Positions 1 through 6,900 of a DNA stretch of 7,416 nt are shown here, piece by piece. A model generated the notes under the pieces. That model ran no database searches. It saw nothing but the letters and a program-made list of their open reading frames with translations, and was not told the origin of the DNA. The DNA lies in the NCBI GenBank assembly GCA_030425785.1, contig JAUHYJ010000173.1, positions 1-7,416 of the forward strand, written 5' to 3'. Each line of letters starts with the position of its first letter. The first letter of the stretch is position 1. This DNA comes from Acidimicrobiia bacterium (GTDB lineage: Bacteria > Actinomycetota > Acidimicrobiia > Acidimicrobiales > Ilumatobacteraceae). The position numbers and the translations under genes were made by a program.

Positions 1-1455
1 CCCGGCCGCGGTCAGCGCCGCGATCGCGTCGGCGTCGAACGGCGCACCGTCGGCGATGGCGTCGGTGCCGATCTCGGCGACCGCGAACCGTTGCAGGTCG
101 TGTGGCTCGCCACAGTCGACCGGCTGGAGCTCGTCGAGGCCGTTCGCCTGGACGAGGCAACCGCCGACGTCACCGAATGGCCAGACGAGTTCGTCGCCGA
201 GTGGTGCGAGGCCATCGGCCCGCGCCGTGATCGCCACCGCCGGGTCGGTCGCCACCGCTGCGGGCGTCGACGGCAACGCAGCGGTCGACGACGCCGATTC
301 GGCGGTGCTCGTGCTGGTGGTGGTCGGGCTGGTCTCGATCGTGCTGGTCGCGTTCGGGATGGTCGCGGTCGGGTTGGCGGGGTCGTCGTCGCCGACGAGC
401 CAGAAGATGGCCCAGGGCACCAGGAACAGCAGGCAGACCGCGGCGATCGCCCAGGGCGCACGTCGTCGCCGGCGGGACGTCGCCGGTGGGCGCGGCGGGG
501 GAGCCGGTGCCGGCCGGTCGGGCCGCACGACCGTTGCCGACGACGTGTCGTCGTCGATCGCGCCGGGCGCCGCATCGCTGCCTGCGATCGGTGGACCGTC
601 GGCGGGACGGCCGCCCACGGCGGCGATCACGGTCGGCGCGACCACCTCGAGGGCGCGGCAACGCTCGTCGAGCGTCCAGTCGATCGCCTCGAGCTGCTCG
701 AGCACGGCGGCCGCCGTCGGACGTCGTGCGGGTTCGGGGTGCAGACAGTCGGCGAGGACCACGTCGATCGCTGCGGTGTCGACGCGCGGGTCGCCGACCG
801 ACGGCGGCTCCCACGGCGTCAGTCGCTCCTTCAGCGTCGGGGGTGCGCCGTGGACGAGGTGGAGGAGCGTCGCTCCGAGGCTGTACACGTCGGCGGGTGG
901 ACCGACCTCGACGTCCTCCTCGAGGTCTTCGGGGCTCGCGTACCGCGTCGACCAGGCGTTCGTCCGGGTGCGGAACTCTTCCGACCGTGCGAGCGACGAG
1001 ATGCCGAAGTCGCACAGCTTGACCTGACCGAAGCCGTCGATCAGCAGGTTCTGCGGCTTGAGGTCGCGGTGGACGATGTCGTCGGCGTGGGCGGCGACGA
1101 GCGCGGACGCCGTCTGCCGGCCGACGAGCACGGCCTCGCCGATCGAGAGCCGACCGCCACGCCGGGCGAGCAGCCCGGCGACCGAGCCGCCCGGCGCGTA
1201 CTCCATCACGAGGGCCGGGCCGCTCGGCAGGTCGAGGAGCTCGAGCAGGCCGATCACGTGGGCGTGGCCGGACAGCGCGACCAGCGCCGTCAACTCGCGA
1301 CGGGTCCGATGCCACGCGACGGAGCTGTCCGACACGTCGCGCAGCACCTTGATGGCGACGGTGCTGCCGGTCGAGACGCGCGTCGCGCGGTACACGTCGC
1401 CGAGCCCACCCGTGCCGATCCGGGCGAGGTCGCGGTAGCCGTCGATCTCGATCAC
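1..1455 (-). CDS. Transmembrane Ser/Thr protein kinase, C-terminus cut by the window edge
   Basis: Hanks-type kinase that phosphorylates Ser/Thr on target proteins; 485 codons are visible with no stop before the left edge. Seen: glycine loop GTGGLGDV at residues 14-21, catalytic Lys36 (AIKVL), helix-C Glu54, HRDLKPQN at 129-136, DFG at 149-151, and SPE (in place of APE) at 174-176. All key catalytic residues are present, so it should be active. After a Pro/Arg stretch comes one membrane helix (about 334-355), then a Thr/Ser-rich linker (about 360-405) and an outer domain. That domain has Cys433 and the motif CGEPHD at 448-453, like the 'septum formation' module of actinobacterial membrane proteins (resemblance judged by eye). 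There are no PASTA repeats in the visible part. The GTG start at 1455 overlaps the upstream stop as GTGA; it places the glycine loop 13 residues in, as usual, and no other start lies nearby. The Shine-Dalgarno is weak, which fits translational coupling. The family call is firm; the outer-domain call is tentative. Confidence 0.93.
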   Translation of the reverse strand, partial: MIEIDGYRDLARIGTGGLGDVYRATRVSTGSTVAIKVLRDVSDSSVAWHRTRRELTALVALSGHAHVIGLLELLDLPSGPALVMEYAPGGSVAGLLARRGGRLSIGEAVLVGRQTASALVAAHADDIVHRDLKPQNLLIDGFGQVKLCDFGISSLARSEEFRTRTNAWSTRYASPEDLEEDVEVGPPADVYSLGATLLHLVHGAPPTLKERLTPWEPPSVGDPRVDTAAIDVVLADCLHPEPARRPTAAAVLEQLEAIDWTLDERCRALEVVAPTVIAAVGGRPADGPPIAGSDAAPGAIDDDTSSATVVRPDRPAPAPPPRPPATSRRRRRAPWAIAAVCLLFLVPWAIFWLVGDDDPANPTATIPNATSTIETSPTTTSTSTAESASSTAALPSTPAAVATDPAVAITARADGLAPLGDELVWPFGDVGGCLVQANGLDELQPVDCGEPHDLQRFAVAEIGTDAIADGAPFDADAIAALTAAG

Positions 1456-2216
1456 TCGTCGCTCGACACCGGTTCGGGGTGCTCCAGATCGGGCTGGTCG
1501 AGCAACTCGAGGTCGTCGCGTGTGACCAGGCGAACGGCGACTGCGTACTCGACCAGTCGGGCACGGCGATTGGACGCGAGTCGCCCGGGCTCGCCGTGCA
1601 GACCGCGCACGCCCTGGGCGGCGAGCTTCTGGCAGACGTTGTCGAGCTTGCGGTTGAACTTCGTGGTCGTCCACCCGAGCCGCGCGGCGGCCTCGGCCGA
1701 CGACGGCATCGCCGCGCCGGCCCGACCGCCCCCGACGAGCGAGGGCTCCGCGAGCGCGAGCACGAGTCGGAGCTGGTCGGGGGTCATGGACACGCGGCCG
1801 ACGGTGGTGTCGCCGTCGGCGGCGTGTTCGATCTCTGCGGCGCGGAACGTCGGGTCGGCGAGCCGCAGCGTGAACTCATAGGTCGTCGGGCCGGCGGTGA
1901 AGCGCACCACCGTCTCGTCGAAGACGAGCGGCAGCGCCGCGCCGGGTGCCAGGAACGCCTCGAGCAGCCCGGCGGTGTCGGAGACCGTCGCGGTGAGCTG
2001 GCCGCCGACGTTCGACAGGACCCACAGGAGGCCCTGACGATCGACGGTGACGAACTGGCGGTGCAGGAATCGATTGTCGTCGTCGATCACGTAGTCGGCG
2101 TCGCGGCCGATGCCGAACGGGGTGCGATCGATCGCCACCACCTCGCCGCAGAACTCGAGCAGCAGCGCCGCGCCGGACGCGTCGGGAGCGTCAGCGCTGT
2201 CGGCGGTTGAGCTCAT
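1452..2216 (-). CDS. Degenerate FHA domain protein with C-terminal helix-turn-helix
   Basis: Predicted cytoplasmic protein of 254 residues with no membrane segment. Residues about 17-120 look like an FHA fold: FGIGRDADYVIDDD at 34-47 matches the Gly-Arg strand, but the usual Ser-Arg-x-His site that contacts phosphothreonine is replaced by LHRQF (51-55). I recall similar 'LHRRF' forms in actinobacterial FHA proteins beside kinases; binding to phosphothreonine is therefore uncertain. Residues about 143-235 are helical and resemble a winged helix: SAEAAARLGWTTTKFNRKLD at 173-192 looks like a helix-turn-helix, followed by a basic stretch (NRRARLVEY, 216-224). The inferred role is phospho-dependent output of the neighbouring kinase, perhaps as a DNA-binding regulator. 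The ATG at 2216 has a GGAG Shine-Dalgarno (2224-2227) 7 nt upstream and overlaps the phosphatase stop as ATGA. A longer open frame reaching toward 2708 is only a shadow of the phosphatase gene. Confidence 0.85.
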   Translation of the reverse strand: MSSTADSADAPDASGAALLLEFCGEVVAIDRTPFGIGRDADYVIDDDNRFLHRQFVTVDRQGLLWVLSNVGGQLTATVSDTAGLLEAFLAPGAALPLVFDETVVRFTAGPTTYEFTLRLADPTFRAAEIEHAADGDTTVGRVSMTPDQLRLVLALAEPSLVGGGRAGAAMPSSAEAAARLGWTTTKFNRKLDNVCQKLAAQGVRGLHGEPGRLASNRRARLVEYAVAVRLVTRDDLELLDQPDLEHPEPVSSDE

Positions 2217-3007
2217 CGTCGTGCTCCGAGTTCGAGGCGGGGTGTGTCGGACGGTCGGCCCGCCGTCGGCGCGAGATCGACGACGAGGGCCGTGACATCG
2301 TCGCGCGCGCCGCCTTCGATGGCGAGCGACACCAGCCGGTCGGCCGCGACCTGCGGGTCGGCCGACGCCGCGAGCGTCCGCCCGATCTCGGCCGGGCGGA
2401 GCGACGAGGTCAGGCCGTCGGTGCACAGCAACCATCGGCTCGGCCGGTCGTCGAACACGGCGATGTCGGGCCTCACCTCGGGCTCGATCCCGAGGGCGCG
2501 GGTCACGACGCTGCGCAGCGGGTGGCTCGCCGCCTGCTCGGTCGTGAGTCGGCCCGCGTCGATCAGCTCCTGGACGTGGGAGTGGTCGCGGGTGACGAGC
2601 CGGAGCTCGCCCTCGGCGAGTCGGTAGCAGCGGGCGTCGCCCACGTGCGCGACCACGACCACCGGCGCGCCATCCGCGACGGCGGTGCGGGCGGCGACCA
2701 CGGTGCACCCCATGTCGGGCGCGCCGAGCTGGACGGCGCGTCGCCGGACCGCCCGGTTGGCGTCGTCGACGACCGCATGGACGCCGGCGACGAGTCCCGC
2801 GTGGTCGTCGCCGAGCGGGGCCGGGTGGTTGGCGATCGTGCCGGCCGCCACCTCGCTCGCAACGTCGCCGGCCGCGTGGCCGCCCATCCCGTCGGCGACG
2901 ACGAACCAGTCCGGCCCGACGGCGATCGCATCCTCGTTGTGCTCGTGTCGGGGGCCCGGTGCGCTCGCGGCCCCCCAGGTCGGCGTCGTCCGAACGCGAT
3001 CGGTCAT
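2213..3007 (-). CDS. PP2C-family Ser/Thr protein phosphatase
   Basis: Metal-dependent phosphatase (PPM/PP2C, PstP-like) that removes phosphate from Ser/Thr and is expected to reverse the kinase two genes downstream. The 264-residue length is that of a bare catalytic domain. Seen: RHEHNED at 20-26 and VVADGMGGHAAGD at 36-48 with metal-ligand Asp26 and Asp39; HVGDARCYRL at 121-130; RDHSHVQELIDAGRLT at 140-155 (flap region); LCTDGLTSSL at 194-203 with Asp197; and ARDDVTALVVD at 234-244, where Asp-Asp-Val-Thr stands in for the usual Asp-Asn-x-Thr. No membrane helix is present, unlike mycobacterial PstP. The ATG at 3007 is chosen because the catalytic motifs begin 20 residues later; the frame stays open upstream to 3385 but there only shadows the neighbouring gene. 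No clear Shine-Dalgarno precedes it; a weak CACGAT at 3014-3019, exactly 6 nt before the ATG, could be a leaderless -10. Its TGA overlaps the next ATG (ATGA, 2213-2216). Confidence 0.95.
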   Translation of the reverse strand: MTDRVRTTPTWGAASAPGPRHEHNEDAIAVGPDWFVVADGMGGHAAGDVASEVAAGTIANHPAPLGDDHAGLVAGVHAVVDDANRAVRRRAVQLGAPDMGCTVVAARTAVADGAPVVVVAHVGDARCYRLAEGELRLVTRDHSHVQELIDAGRLTTEQAASHPLRSVVTRALGIEPEVRPDIAVFDDRPSRWLLCTDGLTSSLRPAEIGRTLAASADPQVAADRLVSLAIEGGARDDVTALVVDLAPTAGRPSDTPRLELGARR

Positions 3008-3060
3008 GGCGGCATCGTGCCAGCTCGTCGCGGTGACCACGATGGGGAGAAGTCCCCTCG

Positions 3061-3089
3061 CCGGCGTCGTCGGAGTCCGTCGTCGCCGG
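3061..3089 (-). terminator. Possible hairpin between the SPOR-like gene and the phosphatase gene
   Basis: Imperfect inverted repeat starting 4 nt after the SPOR-like protein's stop: outer CCGGCG/CGCCGG arms, then two T-T mismatches and a CGG/CCG inner stem around AGT. A second small stem, GGGGA-GAAG-TCCCC, lies at 3044-3057. There is no U-tract, and repeats of GTCG in such GC-rich DNA easily form stems by chance. It may weaken transcription between the two genes. Low confidence. Confidence 0.3.
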
Positions 3090-3093
3090 GGCG

Positions 3094-3897
3094 TCAGCCG
3101 CACTCGACGACGTGGCTCGGCGGCTTGTCGTCCGTCAGCTCCTTGGCGTACGCACCCTCGGTGCCGCGCGAGCGGGCAGCGCACGCGTCGGATGCCGTCA
3201 GGAACGGCCCGAAGTAGACGACGTAGATCGGCTCGCCGTCGACGGAGGGGTTCAGCGACGGGCAGGTCTGGTCGGTCCGCAGGTACTCGGAGGTCGGGTA
3301 CGCGTCGAGCACGCTGCCGATGCTGACCGCGGTGGCCTGGTCGCCGACGGCCGACGCGATGATCGTGATGAAGGCGCCGTCGCATCCGGGCCGCTGCATC
3401 GGGCGCCCCGGCACGCCGAGATCGCCGGCGACGGTGCCGGTGGGCGAACCGGGTGCCGTGGTGGGCGGGGCTGCGGTCGCGGGCACGGTCGTCGGGGGCG
3501 CCGTCGTCGCGGGTGCGGGGTTGGCTGGTGGTGCGGTGGTGGCAGGTGGTGCGGTGGGTGGTGGTGTGGTGGGTGGTGTGGTGGCGGGCGCCGACGTCAC
3601 CGGCGTGATCGTCGTGAGGTCGGGCATCGGCGCCGGCGTGGTCGAATCGGGTGGTGTGGTGGTCGGCGTCGGCGACGCACCGGGTGAGCTCGTCGGCGTC
3701 GTCGACGACGGGGTCGAGGTCGCCACGCTGTCGTCGTCACCGGTCGCCGACAGGACGACCCAGGCGACCACGCCGACGAGGAACACGAACACGACGCCGA
3801 TCACGGCCGGCAGGTTCACCCTCCACCGGTCGGCGGGGGGCCCGTACTGCGGGTACGCCATGACCCCCAGTGTGTCACCGGCCACGTTCGGTGGCAT
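3094..3897 (-). CDS. Single-pass membrane protein with Thr/Pro linker and SPOR-like four-cysteine domain
   Basis: Unnamed protein of 267 residues. Seen: a short cytoplasmic N-terminus; one membrane helix at about 29-51 ending in LSATGDDD; a Thr/Pro/Ala low-complexity linker (about 57-165); and a C-terminal domain (about 170-267) with Cys172, Cys212, Cys239 and Cys266, which could form two disulfides outside the membrane. The segment PIYVVYFGPFLTASDACAAR (223-242), then YAKEL (250-254), resembles a SPOR-like fold; SPOR domains bind denuded peptidoglycan glycan strands. Similar tails occur on some actinobacterial kinase-associated proteins (from memory). It lies directly upstream of the phosphatase/FHA/kinase cassette, 86 bp from the phosphatase, so an envelope-signalling role is plausible but unproven. 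The ATG at 3897 is favoured by a strong Shine-Dalgarno. An alternative ATG at 3861 (MAYPQYGPP) has no well-spaced site but would remove 12 residues of little obvious value. The linker's middle part has unusual A-ending codons. Confidence 0.82.
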   Translation of the reverse strand: MPPNVAGDTLGVMAYPQYGPPADRWRVNLPAVIGVVFVFLVGVVAWVVLSATGDDDSVATSTPSSTTPTSSPGASPTPTTTPPDSTTPAPMPDLTTITPVTSAPATTPPTTPPPTAPPATTAPPANPAPATTAPPTTVPATAAPPTTAPGSPTGTVAGDLGVPGRPMQRPGCDGAFITIIASAVGDQATAVSIGSVLDAYPTSEYLRTDQTCPSLNPSVDGEPIYVVYFGPFLTASDACAARSRGTEGAYAKELTDDKPPSHVVECG

Positions 3898-3901
3898 GTC
3901 G

Positions 3902-3910
3902 CCCCTCCCC
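3902..3910 (-). promoter_or_regulatory. Strong Shine-Dalgarno of the SPOR-like protein gene
   Basis: On the minus strand this reads GGGGAGGGG, containing GGAGG with 6 nt to the ATG at 3897. This is the best ribosome binding site in the window and decides the start in favour of 3897 over 3861. It lies only 5 nt beyond the 48-bp palindrome, so a readthrough transcript from the transporter would carry a large hairpin right next to it. Confidence 0.7.
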
Positions 3911-3915
3911 CCGGG

Positions 3916-3963
3916 AACGCGTGAGGTTGCTGCGCAGAGCTCTGCGCAGCAACCTCACGCGTT
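3916..3963. terminator. Perfect 48-bp palindrome, probable terminator of the transporter gene
   Basis: Every base from 3916 to 3963 pairs with its mirror partner around a GAG|CTC centre at 3939/3940. RNA could form about 22 bp of stem with an AGCT loop. It starts 13 nt after the transporter stop, the usual position for an intrinsic terminator, but no U-tract follows on the minus strand (TT then CCCGGGGGG), so it would be of the U-less type seen in actinobacteria. Each arm also contains the self-complementary octamer CTGCGCAG, giving a nested symmetry. Alternatives are a dispersed extragenic palindrome, a cruciform, or a protein binding site affecting the next gene. The palindrome is certain; its function is inferred. 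Confidence 0.65.
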
Positions 3964-3976
3964 TCGGGTCGATGGG

Positions 3977-6900
3977 TCAGCCGCCGCCGAACTGTGCGTC
4001 GATGGCGCCGTCGAACTGCTCCTCGGTGACACCGCATGCGAGGCTGCCCTCGCGCAGGACGTCGACCGCCTCGGGTGCGCCTTGTGCGACACCCATTTCC
4101 AGCAGTTCGGCCTCCGGCACGATCGAGTACGCCGTGACGATCGCGCAGTGGGCCACGTTGCCCTCGACGCCCTGATCGGTGAGCAGCTGGTAGAGCACCG
4201 GCGAGATCACGCCGGGCGGCGGCTCGGCCGGGAACTGCGACGGGTCGACGGTCGGCCCGTCGGGCTCGCTGGTCGGCGGCGCGGTGGTGGCCGGCGGTGC
4301 CGACGTCGATGGCGTGGTCTCGCCGGGCGCCAACGTGGTCGGTGGCATGGTCGTCGTCGGGACCGTCGTCGGTGGCACGGTGGTCGGCGGCGTCGTGGTC
4401 GTGGTGGTGGTCGTCGTCGGCAGCGCCGTGGCGGCGAAGGCGAAGGCCTGCGACGAATCCTCGCTCGTGTCGGCCAGCGCGTACACGCCGGCCGCAGCGG
4501 CAGCGACGGCCACGGTGCCCGCGCCGAACACGGCGAGCTGTGCGCCGTCGACCTCGGCGCCGAGCCGGACCGACCGGCTCGGATCGACCTGGGCGGCGGT
4601 GCCGAGCCACCCCTTCGAGTCGACCCACACCATCATCGGCGGCATCACGACCAGCGCGGCGAGCAACGCGATCGCGACGTTCAGCGTCACGATGAGGCCG
4701 AAGTCGCGCAGCAGTGGGAGTGGTGAGACGATGAGCACCGCGAAGCCGCCGATCGTCGTGCACGCCGACGTGAAGAAGGCGCGGCCCGTGCGCGCCGCGG
4801 CCGTGTCGCTGGCGTCGCGCGGTTCGAGCCCCGATTGTCGTTCCTCGAGATAGCGCCCGAGAATCAGTACCGAGAACTCCGTACAGCTCGCGATGACCAG
4901 CGGGCCCGACACCGTCGTCAACGGGCTGAGCTGGATGCCGACCAGCCCGATGATCAGCGACGACGCGCCGACGGCCAGGAACACCGGCACCAACGCCAGC
5001 AGCGCGCGCTGGAGGCTCCGGAACCGCAGGACCAGGAACAGCCCGGCGAGGCAGAGCGCGAAGTAGGTGAGCACCGCCCGGTTGGCCGACAGGTTCTCGA
5101 GCAGACCGATGCCGACGACCGCGAGGCCGGCCGGGGTCGCACGCACCGGCTCCTGCTCGTCGGGCAGCGCGGTCCGGAGGATGCTGTCGTCGGGGATGTC
5201 GAGCGCCGCGATGCGAGCGTCGAGGTCGGCGTTCAGCTCGTCGACGAGGTCGGCGCGATCCTCGAGACTCGACGCCGCCAACCGCAGGTTGATCTGCGCG
5301 GCCGTCGCGTCGTCGTTGACGAGCGCCTCACCGATGTCGGGCGGCATCACGGCGGCCGCCGCGACCACCTCGTCGGAGGTCGGCGGGATCGGCGTCGCGT
5401 CCGGCACCTGCAGGATCTTCGACATCGTGCCGACGAGGCTCGACGTCGAGATGACCTCGGGGCGCTGCTCGGCGTCGATGGTGAACTGGTGGATCAGATC
5501 GACGACCTGCTGCTCGTACACGTTGTTGGCCTGCACGAGCACGCCCATCGTCGACGCGAACCCGGTCTCCTCGGTGAGGCGGTCGACGTCGGCGACGACC
5601 TCACTGTCCTGGTCGATCCAGCGGAGCGGGTCGGATTCGATCCGGGTGCGTCCCTCGACGAGGATGCCGCCGACGAACAGGAAGACCGACGCGATCACGA
5701 GAGCGAGCCCGGCCTTCATCGGGAGGCCGCCGAGCTTGACCACGATGCGCTCGACCAGCGAGTCGCCCCGCTCGGCCGTGCGGCTGCTCCACTCGCGAAT
5801 GCCGAGGATCGACACCGGCACGACGATCCCGAGCGCGACGAGGACGACGACACCGATCATGAGCAGGATGCCGAAGTCGCGGATCATCGGGACCTTCGAC
5901 AGCTGCAGCGCGATGAACGCGACCACCCCGGCGAGCGCAGCGGCGATGAGGGGTGGTGCCAGGTTGGCGACGGTCTCGGCGATCGGGTGCTCGTCCTGGT
6001 CGAGGACGACCTCTTCCTCGACGCGGTTGTGGATCTGGATGGCGAAGTCGATCCCGAGCCCGATGAGGATCGGCAGACCGGAGATCGTGACCAGCGACAG
6101 GTCGATGCCGATCCACCCGAGGATCGAGAACGTCCAGACGACGCCGAACACGACCGCCAGCAGCGGGAGGAGCCGCCACCGCACCCGGAACATGAGGGCG
6201 AGGATGACCGCCATCACGCCGAGCGCGACGAGGCCGAGCGTGAGCATGCCCCCGCGGAGGTAGTCGTTGATCTCCTTCAGGTAGACCGGCGAGCCGGTGA
6301 CCGTGAGCTCGAAGTTCTCGAACGTCGCGTCGTCGAGGAGCTCGAGGATCGCGTCGGTCGCCTCGCCCTGCGCGTCGAGGTCGAGGTTCCCGTCGAGCAC
6401 GACGCCGCCGACCACCGTCTGCTGGTCGGGGAACGATCCGGCGAGCGACAGCCGGATCTGGCGCTCGTCGTCGGGCGGTGCGACGGGTTCGCCGTCGACG
6501 AGCTCGAACCCCCGGTTGTCGAAGATGAGCAGCTCGATCCAGTCCGGGTCGGGCTCGGCACCGTCGGGCTCGACGGCGAGCCCGCGGTCGGCCTCGTCGA
6601 CCGTGCCGAGCCGTGCGAACGACATGGCGATGTCCGCGCTGCGCGCGTCGGCGCCCTCGGCGTCGCGCGTGGCGGCCGACAGCAGCGCAGCCTGGCCCGG
6701 CCCCTGGACCAGGGCGTCGGAGAACGAGAGCGTTCGCAGCGGCGTGACGACCGACGACACGTCGTCGATCTCGCCGAGCGCCGCCGTGAGTCGCCGCTGT
6801 TCCGCCAGGTCGGCGCCGACGAACAGGTCGGTGATGTCGGCGCCGTCGCGCGCCTCGAACAGGAGGATGACGGCCTCGCCGCCGAACTCGTCCTGGAATC

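Noticed and set aside
539..560. CGACGAC...GTCGTCG inverted repeat.
   Set aside because: It lies inside the kinase gene and is explained by consecutive Asp and Thr/Ser codons.
91..1881. Very long plus-strand open frame (596 codons) across the kinase and FHA-HTH genes.
   Set aside because: The product is Arg/Gly/Asp-rich with no domain and crosses two well-supported minus-strand genes; it is a GC-bias shadow.
3008..3385. N-terminal extension of the phosphatase by 126 residues.
   Set aside because: It would overlap most of the SPOR domain of the neighbouring gene, is Arg-rich and has no conserved motif; PP2C motifs start just after the ATG at 3007.
4335..4425. GTGGT-type triplet repeat suggestive of a simple-sequence element.
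   Set aside because: It is explained by in-frame Thr and Pro codons of the transporter linker, with mixed ACC/ACG use rather than a pure nucleotide repeat.
3320..4726. Plus-strand open frame (468 codons) rich in Val and Gly that looks faintly membrane-like.
   Set aside because: Its Gly/Val runs are the antisense reading of the Thr/Pro linkers of two real minus-strand genes.
5067..6263. Plus-strand Ser/Thr/Arg-rich open frame of 398 codons.
   Set aside because: It is antisense to the conserved RND core and has no recognisable motif.
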